A stretch of DNA of 64,000 bases, taken from Ceratodon purpureus (taxonomy: Eukaryota; Streptophyta; Bryopsida; Pseudoditrichales; Ditrichaceae). A program made the translations under genes and the position numbers. The stretch's first letter is position 1, and every line of letters starts with the position of its first letter. This document shows, in pieces, positions 46,201-60,111 of this stretch. The notes below the pieces were generated by a model. The model worked only from the letters and a program-made list of their open reading frames with translations, did not search any database and was not told where the DNA came from. Where the stretch lies: assembly GCA_014871385.1 (NCBI GenBank), contig CM026426.1, forward strand, positions 35,961,918 through 36,025,917, given 5' to 3'.

Positions 46201-47807
46201 GTTGGCTCTTTGTCTCATCCAACTTCTACCAAAGGTTCTGAAAGAGCACTAACAATGTCTCTGGTGTTGTTGGCAAGCAGAGCAAATATGTCAATCGTCT
46301 ACGCAACGAGGTCAGCTCTGCTTCCAAGTTGGCTCTGACAGTGACTCAGCTGGGCCACTATATTGGCTTTGCAAAGGCTTCTTGCGTCTGGCGCCTCTCT
46401 TTGTGGAAGGTGTTGTAGTCATCCACTGGAGTGAGAAAGTCCTTCTTAAACAACGCTATTTTTCTCATATTTTGATTTCTCCAAGGGATGTTGGATTGAT
46501 CATGTAGACTGCTGAGCCTATTCCTTTTTTCAAACTACAATGCATCTTCAAATTGGCTCTCCTTTGTCCTCCCATCTGATGAGGAGATGTCATTTTTTGT
46601 CTTAATATTGATGAATTCATCTACTTGCTTAGTTGCACTACTCTACAAACAAAGTCAGTGAATTACCTCTCGTAGAGTCGGCTCTCTTGATTGCTCCTCA
46701 TGTTGTGACCAACGCCTATACCTCACCATGGCTTGTCTCTCACCCTGTAAATTGTCCAAGTCTACTTCCTTTATGGTGAGTGATTGTCTAGCAGTGAGCG
46801 TCTTGTGATAATCAGTCGGATGCGCTTGTTTGGCTGCAATAGCATCCTGGTTTTGGCAGTTTTTCCCTTACGACTCATGTGGTTGGCTCTGCTTGGCCTC
46901 TCAGCCAGTCAGATATCAAAACTCGGCCCCCTCATTTATATTTCTTGTAGTTCGTGCCAGCTGATACTTAAAGACTCAACAGCCGATCCTGTTGGCCTAG
47001 TTAGAACTTGCCAAAAGTTTTCTAGCAATTTTAGAAGTAAATCAAGGCAGTTCTACAAAATTGCTCTTGACTACTTCCTATCCCCCTTTTCATACATTTT
47101 AGCACCAAAAACACCTTGTCCTAGTCCAGTAATTAAAGATCGTCTTACAACTGTGTAGGTACTTAGGAAAGAAATTGCCCTTCTGCCCAAATAAACTGAG
47201 CGGCGAGAATTCCAAGTCTGTCCCAAACTTGTCATAAACCCAGGTCGTGGTTCAAAGTTCAAACGAATTTTTGAAAATGAGGTCTCACGAGCTGTGGGAT
47301 CCGAGAAACTCAGAATAAACCGGATAAGCCCCAACCGGAGTTAGGATTCAATTAATTTTTCATTTTTTTGGTTAATTAGGTAAAAACTAGCTAGACACTA
47401 TCCGTATTAAGAGTTACTGCAAACCGGATGCTCCAGAATCCTTAAAAAAGTTTACGCAGGAGATGTTCTCGAAGCTTGATCCCGGAACTCGGAAGAGAAA
47501 ACTTGGATCGGGGGAGCGTACCGAGAGTTGACCGTTATCGTAACCGCGTGCAGGATCTGATGCGACGCGGAAGTCATCATGAATCGGATAACGCTTGGCC
47601 CGGTACGATGGCGGCTACAATTACACGCCGCTGCGGCATTTATGATCCCCTGAGTATATATGCTGGAGGGTTTGGAGTTCCTTTTTGCGGACTGGGAGTA
47701 GAGAGTGAAAGAGCGGTGAGGTGTTTTTGTCTTTTCCGATTCACTAGCAGTTGGATTGCCGGGTTTCTTGTTGTCGGCTCGTAAAGGGAGAGAAGTGAGA
47801 CGTAGCC
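46201..47807. other. Degraded region between two retroelement-like fossils
   Basis: No domain recognised. 47341-47807 becomes rich in CCGGA/CGGAT and may be the leader of the next element. Confidence 0.3.
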
Positions 47808-49991
47808 ATGGCGTCCGTTCAGCTTAGGGTTCTCAGCCCCATAGTTCCGAGGACTGATCAGAAGATGAAGGAGTTGGTTGACGATCTCACCCGGATGAGG
47901 TGCCAGGGGTTGCTATCGCGACCCTGGTTGCTAAGGGATGAGGAGATGGTGACGGAAATCCTAGACGGGCCGGATAATAGGTGGAATAATACAATCCAAG
48001 GTCACCCAACTCAGTGCACCGCGGAAATATGGGCGGCCACTTAGGATTTTGTTCAGGAAGGATACGGTTGGGCGACCAAGACGGATAAGTACGTGCAGAA
48101 TAGGATCCACCGAAAGATCCATCAGAAAAACGGATACGTGATAGACGCCTGCAAGGATAGGAGACAAAGATAGGTCCTAGCCTTCCTCATTCCGATTCTG
48201 TATCCGTTGAAACCGGATCATGTCACCATCACGGTCCAAAACACGATCTTCGAAGCCTATACGGGTCAGCGTAACGTAAACAGGGCCGCGCTCATCGGAG
48301 AAACTGTGCACAAGTTGCTGCCCGGAATCGGAAAGAAGCCAACTCCGATCACCCCTTTCCTCTATCACCTCTACCATGCAAGTGGCCTGCTGATGGACCA
48401 CAAGGAGGAGAAGCACAGAACACCAAAGGATCTCATTTTCTTCCAGGAGATATCGGCGGGATTTGAAGATGAGCAGCACGAGGATGACTCGGATACGGCG
48501 TCCACATAAGGGAAACCAGATGTGGAGATAATTCCCGAGCCCGACCCGACGAAAGCCTAGTCTAAGTCGCGATCGGAAAGAGCCACATCGCATCACGCAG
48601 AACCCTCCACGGCCCGAGATGACCCGGCTAGGAGGGCGGTTTGTTCCGAGCGAGGGTTTCCGATTGACCCGTTCCGGTCACTTAGGGAAGGGACCCACCA
48701 GGCTCAGGCCACTTACGAGCGGATTGAGTCGCTGTTCCGGAGAGTCTGCACATCACTAGGAGGCTGTGAACCAGAAGAGGTTATCCGGGAGGTCGAGCTT
48801 CTGAAGGATGCACCGAAGTTACGGGGCGAGAAGCAGCGGCTGGAGCTTCAAATCAAGGAACTTACCTCGGAACTGGCCACGAAGAGCGAGGAGATCCGTA
48901 AGTTCCACGCCGAGCAGGAGCAGACCTTGGAAGAGATCCGGAGGTTGGTGGGAGTTCCGGGCGACATAGTCAACAAGGTCCGGTTGTTCGATGAGAACGT
49001 GATGGAGTCGGCTCACTTGCAGGATAGGGAGAGGATCATCACGATCATCTCCAAGTACGAGTACTCGATGAGCAAGACTCTGAAGATGATGAAGAAGTTG
49101 CTCAATCCGGGAACCGGAAGTCCCAGCGTCAGAACGAGACTTCCCGGATCGCCCTCTGGGACATTGGTGGGGGAATCCTGTGGAGCGGAGTTCAAGACCC
49201 CGCAGATACGGACTAGGTCGCCACAACTCCGGTTTGAGGAGAATAGGGCCATGGATTCGGTCATTTTTGGTCCACCTCGGACAATCGCGTATCTGATAGC
49301 GGATCATATAGCCGAGGCATCACCCGGAGCCAGTATTGCTCACCAAAGTTGCGCAATTCCCATTGGAGAGGCGGAGGTTACGGGAACCACATTCGCCGTG
49401 AGGCGATCCGAGGAGCAGATGGTCATAGAAGAAGTCACTCGGAGCGTGCAGCCAATCGATACCACAACGGTGGGGGCTGCGGTGATTCCGGTTTATCAAG
49501 GAGAGGTAGCCGGGAGTGAATGGAGGAGATCCCTATCACCACCCGGACGTACCCGAGTGATCCAGGATGGGACGCTCACTCCTTCACCTACGGCCCGGAC
49601 CGGGACTGTGATACCTACTTCGACCGGAACGCCCATAGCGGAATCTCCAGCTGATTCTTCCAAGCGCTAGCTAAGGAAGTGGAAGGATCCCGCGGAAAAG
49701 GGGCCGATTGAGATTTATGGGTCTGACACGGATTCTCGCGGGAGTTCTTTGGTAGGGACAACCGGAACTGATACCTGGACCCCGACATCCGCTCCTCCTC
49801 CCTCAAGAGGTACCCCCATCAAGTCCCCCACGACCATGATCGTTACCCGATCTTTGGACACCAAGGCAAAGGAAACGAAGGAAGAAAGGAGGACGAGGCG
49901 ACAGGCGGATCGTGTTGCAAAGGCAGGAGGATCCGAGCCACGAATGACCCGGTCGAAGGAGAAGGAGAGCAACAAGAAGACAAAAATATGA
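47808..49991 (+). mobile_element. Fossil ORF region of putative plant-transposon-protein type
   Basis: A long plus-strand coding stretch from ATG 47808 (MASVQLRVLSPIVPRT), with about five interruptions. The N-terminal half resembles the plant-transposon-protein domain found beside gypsy-type elements: TVQNTIFEAYTGQRNVN, ETVHKLLPGIGKK and ITPFLYHLYHASGLL. A coiled coil follows (EKQRLELQIKELTSELATKS). The tail is Thr/Pro/Ser-rich and basic. No RT or transposase was seen. It may be the extra ORF of a large non-autonomous element. The class is uncertain. Confidence 0.5.
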
Positions 49992-51100
49992 TAGATTCCT
50001 CGTACCGGAACTGCTAGTCTTTTTCCGGATTTATAGGAGTAGGTATTGGACAGACGAGATCCGGATTAAACGTAAAGTAGGATTCTAGGTAGATGATTAG
50101 GAATTAGGGTTTTGATTGAAATTTCGGCGCCGCCGATTTTGTCAAAGCCCCTGCTTACTTAAGTAGGGTAGGCGATGCAGGCCGGATCTTCATTTTGCAT
50201 GGTTTCTTCCTATATTCCTTATCAGTAAAGTATTCGTGTTTTGCAAGTACTGTACGTGGTTTCCAGCTAAGTGTGAATGATCCGAGAGGGTGTTGAGAGT
50301 TCTACTGTAGCTCGGATAGGAAGGTGATGGAAGTTGTGACGGGACCCCGATCAGAACGGTTTTGAGATTGAGCGGAAAGATTGAGCAGGTTGTCGTAGGA
50401 GTTGAATCCTCACTGTTCCGTCTCTAATCCAACCTCACGCGGAATAGCCGTCGCTAGGGTCAAAGCGGATCGAGGGGTATTTGATCGGGCTCCCTGAACT
50501 TCTGAAGAGGTTCTGCACTCTGTGAGAGGGGGTTTTTAAAGTGATACGGGTCGCCTAGGGATAACCGGATCTTGGTTCTCTCAGATCCGGATCGGTTTGT
50601 TGTTTTAGCCTCACGGATCAGAAGTGGCTGCCTATGTGACCTACTGACCTGAGTGTTCTAAGTCAATTGTGAGGTAGCATCCTATCCAAGACGTTTGGGT
50701 TTTTTTTGACGAAAAACACAAAGTAACGGAGAGAATAGAGGAGTGTTAAGTTCCGGAAATACTATCCGAGCAATAAGGAGACTCGGAACGATTGTGAGTA
50801 ACTACTTGACAAAGCACTATTGAATCCCTGGACGATACTCGGAATCTAGTTGACAATACGGGAGTTTATGCTCATTTTGAGTGTTATCCGGATGTTAAGC
50901 AAGTTTCCGTGTTCCAACACGAGCCAACCGAGATCAGCAGATCAAGGTCTTTGGAGCAATCTGTAGTACCAACTCGAGGTCTGTAAATCAAAATTCAAAT
51001 TTCTAAGATCCTGAATTTTTGAATCTGAGATTTTGAAATTTGAAATCTTAAACTTTTGGACTACTTACCTTGTGCTTGTTTTTTTAGAGTGAGAAGTTGA
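49992..51100. other. Possible 3' region of the same element
   Basis: Rich in CCGGAT. Near 50990-51060 the repeated AAATTT / GATC patterns resemble the inner arms of the foldback element at 17-19 kb. No matching left LTR or TIR found. Confidence 0.3.
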
Positions 51101-52900
51101 GAACTCTTACTAGACAGCCTTTTATCCCTTTTTGAGGTAATACTGCCCTCAGTTCACGAGAATCGACTCCATGTCATATGTAGCCCTTCCACTGCTCACA
51201 GTACCTGCGCCCAACAACCACGGAGCAGAGCCAACCCTGCCATGCTGCCCCCATGATACGTACTAAATTGCAAATGTTGCTGCACCACAACTTCAACTCT
51301 TGGAAACAACTGAATCTCTTGCCGCCACTACTCCTCTCCTTCTGCAACGGTTGTAGACCTTAACACCTCTAGGACCCTAATAGTGATGAGACAGCACCTG
51401 TGCTACGCCAGGTTCAGCATTACAGTGACTTCTTAACCCTGACAGTGACTGCACAGCTCTTTGGAAAGCAATTCAACAGTTCAGCATCTCTAAAAACCCC
51501 TGATAGTGACTGGTTGTACCTTTGCCAAGCCAGTTTTAGCACTTCATCACCTTTCTAGGATGTGGAACAACACACAACAAACAAGAGATCACATGGTTTG
51601 AACTATAGCATGGTCGCTAATGGTAAAAGAAGGAACTAACTCTTAAATCCGAACCCTTCACAAACCCATCAAAACCTAACCAGTTTGGGCACTCAAAACT
51701 CTCAGAGAGTGCTGGAAACATACAAATACAAGTGAAAAAGAGGTTAAAAGTACATAAAAGAAGACAAGACAACCCAAAAAAATGGTACAGCTCCTCCTAA
51801 TAATTCTAAGACCTCTCTGACTCTACTTGTCTCAGTGTAGAATAATTGCAGAAATGGAGTTCATGCCCCTAAGCCCCCCTGAAACTGCTGACCTAACTAT
51901 GTTAATCCAAGTCCGCCGACAGAAATCATCCAAGTTGGCTAATAGAGTTCATCCAAGTTGCCTAACAGAGTTCATCTATAGGAACTGGATGACTTTTGGA
52001 GAACTACATGGATGAAACTGGGAGGGAGAGACCAGTTGGGTCCCTAGTTAATAGTAGATTGTAAAATTGTTCTATACCCTCACAAAATAAAACCAATGAA
52101 GAAAAAGGGTCCATTGAAGGCTCACTTGATTCTTGATGATGTTGCAACTATTGCTATGGCCAAATTTGAAGCTCATGAGGTTGTTGTAAACTGGGATAAA
52201 CCGGATGAAGACTAAAGGTCATCGTCGGCTGCCCGCTGTCACATGTGATTGTAGGGGAAGAAATTGTTGATTGAAATGTTCATCTCAGTTGAGGTGTTTA
52301 TATGCATCTTAATACCAGTTCCTAGTTCACTACTTCTATGGGAAGGCAATGCACTTTCACTATACCGCAACGGTTGTTTTATTGATATTGTAATCTAGAA
52401 TTCTCAATTATGATATGAATGTAGAGGGTCATTGTCAGTTGCCTTCCAATATATGTGAATGTAAGGGACAAAACTGCAAACAATTATGTTTACGTGAGAA
52501 GCGGTGTTTATGTGGATCTTAGTATTACTTTTTGTTCTTTATCTTTTGAGTTTAAGCACTTAACTTTCATTATATTGTAACAAATGAATATTTTGGTTTT
52601 TTAAACTATCATTTTTAGACACATGCAAAACTCTTTGTGGACTTAAACATCCTAGTTCTTGCTTTGAACTACATTGATTATAATGTACAACTTTGTCAAT
52701 ATATATTCCAACATTCGTCGGCTACTGGCCGACGGAGACTCATTCATTATGTTCTAGTTAAATTGACTGCAATTTATTGTACAATATATTTGGATCATTG
52801 GATCATTTATTTATTTCACCTCATATACAATCCTCTTAAGGCTTTCTTGTAACAATAGGACATACATATAATTTATTGCATACTATGTATTTTTTCACAT
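51101..52900. other. AT-rich sequence with no firm gene
   Basis: A 40-codon frame at about 52096-52215 (MKKKGPLKAHLILDDVATIA) has natural composition but no support. ACAGTGAC / ATAGTGA motifs recur at 51380-51510. Confidence 0.3.
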
Positions 52901-52905
52901 TTTAA

Positions 52906-53744
52906 CCCCTAATTGACCAAGGATGTTTTTGCTCAAAACTGCCACCATATAGTCCCTTTTGAAAGCAAGCTGGATAGTGCAAAATTGAAACTAATTTTGG
53001 TATTTTCAACCGTAAGATCTTGTATTTGACTACTATCTCTATATGCCTACCAAATCTCACAATCTCATTCCTTACCATTTGAGAGATTATAACATTCAAA
53101 GTTGAAAAAAAAGTTTTTTTTACCCTGCAAAAAGAGGACAGCAGTATTTTGGGGTCCAAAAAAACCATTTTTTTGAGTAAATTTGGATAGCGTTTCTTCA
53201 GATTCTTGTTCCTAGGCGAGTTAGGTACATGCCCACAAAATCCCATACCCATGCAAGGTGTAGAACCTTGAGAAAATCATCAATTTCCACAAGGGGGTAT
53301 GCTGAAATTCACATACAAAGGCCGTTTTTTTACAATAAAAATAGCATATGAAAAATTCTTGGATTAAAAATCCAAACAGTGGAAAAATGCTCTAGTGGCA
53401 CTTCTACATGTGCAAATTTTTATTTTTGGAAAAAACTAAAATCTCGATTTTTGGTGGAATTTCAAAGTTTTGTTGTTAGGCAGATTTGGGCAGTTTTGGG
53501 CAGTTTCGGGCAGAAATTGCTGCATTCACAATGGCTGAGAGCCTGCCCGTGGAAGGGCGTTTTATGCTCAGAGGAGCATAACTTTTGCTCACTTCATCCA
53601 AAAAAAATTTAAAAATATCCCCATAAACCTTTTAAAAAAACCTTTTTCCACAAAAAAATTCAAAAAAATTCAAGTAAATTTGAATTTTTAGGAACCTGCC
53701 CAAATTTCAAAAACGCCCATTCTAGGACTTTGGTCAATTAGGGG
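52906..53744 (+). mobile_element. piggyBac-like MITE, copy 1
   Basis: 839 bp. The ends CCCCTAATTGACCA and TGGTCAATTAGGGG are perfect inverted repeats, and TTAA lies on both sides (52902-52905, 53745-53748). TTAA duplication with CCC...GGG ends is the signature of piggyBac-type elements. No coding capacity. Contains TTTGGGCAG tandem units at about 53485-53520. Confidence 0.75.
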
Positions 53745-53748
53745 TTAA

Positions 53749-54606
53749 ACAACTTCTTCACACAGTTTTATAACAACAGATGCTTTACTCTGTACATACA
53801 CGGTAATAACCACACCATTTGGAAATGTTGCGCTAGAGTAAATTTTAAGGCAATTGCTTGGCTAACCTCAAACCTATATAGTACTCTAAGAACCCCTTAC
53901 CTAGATTTAAATGCAGTGTGAAAGGAGTAGGTCCTTGTTTGGGTTCATCATGTGGGCAGAATGAAAATTGAAGAAACCATTAATCATGAGAAAATTATTC
54001 TTTGTAGATAACATGTGTATCTAGCTTAAACAATTTAAAATAGGATGAATATCTCGTTTTTTGTTCTTTTTGATTTTATCTTTAATTCAATATATATAAA
54101 TTCACTATAAGTGTTCTTTTTCTTTGTGAAGCAAGTATTATTAAAATAAAAGAATTTTTTAAGGAAATCATTAATTGAGGTAAATTTAGTACTGTAACGG
54201 CAGAACCTTTATCCTTGCTCAGATACGGTAAGAAACCCACATCGTTTGGAAAGCTGTCCTGATGTAATTTTTAAGGGGAATTTTTTCCTATTCTTGTACA
54301 CATAGGGTATCCAAAAGACAACTTACCCAAAGTTATGTAGATTATCCTTCATATTTCCTTGTGCAAACAACAAAAGGTAAACAGGATTAGAAACCTGTTT
54401 TTTGTATCATTTATTAAGTCCACATTTGGTGACATTTTTCCAATGTGTATATTATTTTCTACGTTGATTAGAATGGTATTTGCAATATTGACTTGGATTC
54501 TATTTAACAAAGGAAAAAATAAAATATGAAATACTGAAAGCAATTTCATTTTTACTCCATCATCCTTTGTAGACATTCAACTTGTTTGTGTAGGTTGATT
54601 CTTTAA
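53749..54606. other. AT-rich spacer between the two MITEs
   Basis: No feature seen. Confidence 0.4.
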
Positions 54607-55469
54607 CCCCTAAAATTCTGAGGGTATTTTTCATCAAAACTGCCTCAAAACAGCCCCTCTTCAAAGCAAGGTGGATTTTGCAAACTTGGGGTCTTTTTTA
54701 GTACATCTAACCGTAAAATCTTGTAGCTAACTTCTATGTCTACATGTCCACCAAATCCCACACACTCATTCTTCACCAATTGCAAGATCATAACGTTCAA
54801 AGTAGGAAAACAAGTTTTCTTTCCCTGCGAAAAAAGGGGACAGCAGAGTTTTGAAGGCCCAAAAAACCATTTTTTTGAATTATGGATTTTGGTGATTTTG
54901 ATGCACGTCAAAGAAGAATAAGTTTGCTAATTGTATTAAAAAAAAATATATTCAGAAAAAATGTGGAAAGTTTCCAAAAAAATCATTTTCGGCTAGGGGG
55001 TATATTGAAATTCACAAACAAAGGCCGTTTTTGGACAATAAAGATAGCATATTAAAAAAAATTGGATTAAAAATCCAAACGGTGGGAACATGCTCTACTG
55101 CCTTCTCTATAAATGGGAATTTTTATTTTTGAAAAATATCAAAACCTCAATTTTTGGTGGAATTTCAAAGTTTCTTCTTTGGGCAGATTTTTGCAATTTT
55201 GGGCAGTTTTGGGCAGTTTTGGGCAGAATTCGCTCCATTCACAGTGGCTTAGAAAATTTCAGCAGCTCCCCAACGAGCATCGTTTGACACTTAAACCTTC
55301 ATGACTTTTGATCCCGATGTCGGAATTGAAAAATAAAAATACCCACACGAGGATCTCCAAACGGCCCATCTTCAATAAAAATTTCAGAAAATCCTGATAT
55401 AAATTGCATTCATAGGTACATGCCCAAATTCCAAAAAAAGCCCAAATGTGGCAGATTGTCCTTTAGGGG
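54607..55469 (+). mobile_element. piggyBac-like MITE, copy 2
   Basis: 863 bp, the same orientation as copy 1, clearly related along its length (about three quarters identical by eye). Ends CCCCTAAA / TTTAGGGG. Flanks are TTAA (54603-54606) and TTAT (55470-55473). Also has TTTTGGGCAG repeats (about 55195-55228). Confidence 0.7.
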
Positions 55470-58025
55470 TTATGTTAAGCTCTTCACATTGATGGCTAGC
55501 CGAGTAGGACTTATTCCTCAACATGGCCCTTCTAATGTTACTTCAAGAATGCGTGTTTAAAGCAGAGGTCCAGAGTGAAGACAAGACTTTCCTTAGGCTT
55601 TCTCTAATTAAAGGCTTACATACTTGACTACTCTTGTGATTGGAAGAGAGATCCAAGAGCAGTGGGGAGCCTTCACAAAAATAGGGTTACAAATGACACA
55701 TGTCCATTGCAGCTTTACATACTTGCACCTTCGGTTTAATTAGCTTATGTACTTTACATGGACAATGTTTGTTCATGGTAGAAGTATTTCTCTCAAATAA
55801 GGCGCAATATAGCCATCCTCTTAAGGCCTAGCCAACAGTGATCTTGGCTTCACCTCTTTGACCCCACATATTGCATCGCAAAGAATATCTTTAGATTTTC
55901 AAGTTTGGTTGTAGGATTTAGGGTTCAAGATAAGCCATTTCTTGAGAATTATGGCTTTGAAAGTGATGCTTGTATGTTTTAATTTTTATCTTAGAATAAA
56001 AACCTCTAATGTTTTATTTCCTTTTAAGCGGAATGCTGACATTAAATGCATCTTCTCTAAATATTTCAATTGTTTCTTTTCAATTTTAAGAAAATACATA
56101 AAATGCACATTTGATGTTGATACAATGTTCTTCTAAAGTAGTCCATAACTGAGCGTTTTGTCCATAATTACTAAATGATGGAATTCTGGCATTCATAGAA
56201 AAACTCTAATATATCATGTATCACGCCTTACAAACATAGCATTGTCTTAGTAGTTGACAAACCTATAATAGGACTCTAACATCTAACTTCTAATTGTATA
56301 TATTCTCTACAATTTATTTTAGCAATAGAAAAGTTTTCATTTTTTAGAAATACTATGATGCATTGGCTTTTTAAACTGAATTATAGAGAAAATTGCTTGC
56401 CAAAATTTCTTTAAGAAAATCCAAAAGGTCTCCTATACATCCCAACATCTTTAGATGCTATAGAGATAGTATTTCAAAATCTGTATCCAAACGTCCATAA
56501 GCATGTCATAGGATTTAGTTAGAATTGCTTTCTTAGAGGTTTATGAGTGTTTGAAAGGCGTGGATGTCAAGGATGATAAAATTGTGCTATTTGTGTTGAT
56601 GAAGAATATTTTTGCAAATTAAACTTTCATTTATAAGCTCAATATGTTATTTTTTATAATGTATTCGATGTAATCAAAGGACAAATGTATAGTATGGCAA
56701 GTATGAGGTTATTATATGGGAAACCAGTATTGGATACCATATCTTGTAAACGTGGATGTGATATGTTTAATGTTGAAGATGATGCATTTTCAGAATCTTT
56801 GATTGCCTAAGAAAATATACTATGGAACCAGATTTGATAATGTTTAGAAATGATTAGAAGAAGAGATAAGATTATCCCATTAATGCTTACATAAGATTAA
56901 TTAAAGTTGTTGTTAAGGCTGCTTAGGTAAAAAGTGATTAATTGTTAGAGTTAATGGAGGTGCATCAATTTTAGACTACTCTGCAAATCAAGTGTATCGT
57001 ATACAAGAGCAAAGGGGCTCAAAGATGGCATTGTATGAGAAGAAGTTCTAATGTAGGAGAAGGATGGTAAGGTTCCAAGGCAATGAATCCGTACATCATC
57101 TTTGTAGAGGGCAGATATTGTTTTCTAAGGATTTGATTCCTAGAAAAACCTTGTAAATGCATTTGAAAATGTTTGTTCGCACTTTGATTATTAAGAAATA
57201 AAAAAAAAATCAATTGAATAAATGCGTCTCTATGAAATATTCATGTTATAAAACAAAAGTATAAAACAATGTTATATGACATGGATATCTAGAAAAAATA
57301 GAAAAAAACATATAAAAAATTTATAACTTCTATATATTATGATAACTCATTGTTTTTAACGAGTTGTTTCTGTAAGTAGACAACATACAATCTTTATGTA
57401 AGAAATATATTTTGTTTCGCACGGAAAATGTGTGTGGACATAGTGCCTTTCCATCTCAGAAGGGTTATTATGATTCTTGCACTCTTTACATACGATAATT
57501 TTTATTGTGTTTTAATCAAGGAGGCAAATCTATTTTGCTAAAAGCTGCAAAATTAATGAAAATTTTAAATATATTAAAGGAGTGTATTTAAGTATGCAAT
57601 AGTAAATAACCATTATAGTAGTCGGTCTTCAGGGAAGCATTATTAAATAAGAAAAATATCAGGCAATCTAAACCCTAAACCCATAATCCAAAATACCAAA
57701 ATAATTTGAAAATTCATGAATATGTTCTGTTTGTTGTATTGCTCTTTAGGACAAAATGGCATGCATCAATAAGATAGAATGTGCATTTGGATTCACTCTC
57801 TTCAAAGGATCAGTCAAAAAGTTTTGAAGTACTTAATTTCATATACCCATTAGTTGATAGTTGATAGTTGATATTCCATAGATGTTATTTGAGGTCCTTT
57901 CATAATCTTCTATCTAAGTTTTTAATTTTCATTATGTATTTTGATCAAAGTTCTTCATAGAATCTCTCATGTATCGTAGGATAGAAGATAGTGCTTCTGT
58001 ACTAAAAGAAACTTAAACCAAATAC

Positions 58026-58029
<4 letters not shown>
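55470..58029. other. AT-rich region with no convincing gene
   Basis: A weak coding-like patch at about 56690-56810 (MRLLYGKPVLDTISCKRGCD) ends quickly in stops. Otherwise nothing seen. Confidence 0.3.
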
Positions 58030-58089
<60 letters not shown>

Positions 58090-58137
58090 TTATATTTATA
58101 TTTATATTTATATTTATATATTTATTTATTTATTTTT
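58030..58137 (+). repeat. (TA)n and TATTTA repeats
   Basis: About 24 TA units followed by TATATTTATA and TTTA units. Confidence 0.95.
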
Positions 58138-59960
58138 ATGATATGAAATAATACACAAATAAACTTGTACAATATATAAGATTATATGATGCATTATATA
58201 TTTGGTTCAGAATGTTTAGATAATTTTCAAAGTTGCAAACATCATTAATATCTTTCTCTCAGAACCTAAATTTTTATTTTTGATTGAATTCGATTTATTC
58301 AAATTAGATAAATCCAACTAAGAAGATGTTGATTGAAATTATAATATAAAATACATGTTATTTGAGATCAAATATCATGTGATTGTAGGAATTTAAATTT
58401 AAATATAATTTTTTTAAACCCTTTATTTATTGAGTTTAAATTCATACAATTCTTACAAGTCAAGTTTTCATATGTTTTAAACTAAAAATCATAATATCAA
58501 GTATGAATTACACATCATCTTTTTTAGGGGTTTATATCGGTTGAAAAGTAACATGTGGCACATTCTCAAAGAAGAAAATATGTATGCAAATTTAAACCTC
58601 AAGCCTAAGTAGTAGCAAATCTTAAACTCCCAATCTACATTTTAAATTCTTTACACATTTGTTTTTTCCTGATTTGAATTTTAAATTACATACCACTTAG
58701 TAAGAAGAATGTGTTAATTTTTCATGGTTATTCTGAGTGTCACCTTTGCTTTTCATTCAGATATGGTTGGATACATCAAATCTAGTAATGTGGTTGAGTC
58801 ATGAAAGCAATTTCATCAAGGTAGGAGTATCTTTTCCTTCCATAGATATTTAATTCTTCATGTATTAGATGTCTTTAGTTTTAATGCATGTAGACATTTT
58901 TTTGCAATAAGTGAATAGTGAAACTTATTGTGGAAGTCAATTACAGCACCCTAAATTATGTGTATACATTTGTATTGAAAAGAAATTCGTCTATGATAGG
59001 TTTTTCTCCCCTGTGAACTTAACCCCAAAAAATTTGAATGAAATTCATGAACCATTGAAGAATTATCAACTTGTCATATTAAGAAGCACTTAATGAGACA
59101 AACTAGTTAAAAGTCATTATGCACTTCCATGTGAATGAAATTTTCAAAATGACACTTATGCTCCCGCCTTAACACATGCTATTTCATACATCAATTTAAG
59201 AATACCATACGCTACTTTCCAGTACACAGTGTTGTTTCCTTTACAGAAATTTTTGATGTTCCCAATTTTTAGGGTTTCCCTAGTGTAGCCAACAAGAATT
59301 GAATGGTCAGCTTAAGATTGAATAATGCATGTAGTTATGGAGTCAGATGCACATGAATTGGAAGGATTTTGTGGAGTTCACGTGCTAATATGGAGGTTAT
59401 AATCAAATAATCTTCTCCGAATCCAAACAAAGCAGCATGAACTTGTGGCCTCCAAACAGCCATGAATCCTGCAGGGCTGTTCAAGAAATTGATGCATGAA
59501 CAACTGTGGACCAAGAAAATGCATTACTCAGGCCCTCAATGTCTTGGAGCTGACATATACAATACATGTGTACAATTGTTAGGTGGAGCATGAATGGAGA
59601 AGCAAATAAAAAGTATACAGACCCAATTGGTAGAAAAAAAAAGGTCAACTAATTTTGACACCAATCCTAATCAAGTGTTTGTTGCTTTAAAACTTATTAG
59701 TCTTTATCCACTAGTTAATAGAAAAAAATGTCTAAAATAATGGACTTCAACTTATAATCATAAATCAAATTTAACTTTTCATATCAATGTCTTTGACAAG
59801 TATATACATTTTTAGTTTGCCATATGGCATGCAATACTTGTCTGCAAGGAATGCATTGTGAACAATTAACGTAGTGGATGGCTTGTACTATGGATTGGTC
59901 ATGGCCAGTTTTGCCTTCTTCGTCAAACACAATAAGAGGTCAGCTTACATCAGACAATTT
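58138..59960. other. AT-rich region
   Basis: No gene recognised. Confidence 0.3.
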
Positions 59961-59967
59961 CAGAAGC

Positions 59968-60111
59968 GAAATTTCTGCTTTATCCATTACACCTTAGCTT
60001 ACAAGCTCCTTACTCTCTCGCTTTGGGATTCCAATGAATCATCAGCAGGTACCCCTTCAGTTGTACAATTGTTTCAGCAAGGGATTCATTTTCTCAAAGG
60101 AAAGGAGGTTT
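59968..60111 (+). CDS. Possible isolated internal exon
   Basis: After a TTTCAG acceptor an open stretch encodes KRNFCFIHYTLAYKLLTLSL, then WDSNESSAGTPSVVQLFQQG and IHFLKGKE, up to a GTTTGT donor at about 60112. Composition is protein-like and less AT-rich than its surroundings. It resembles a helical-repeat segment, but no family is recognised. Other exons were not found. It may be a captured exon or part of a gene with long introns. Confidence 0.28.
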
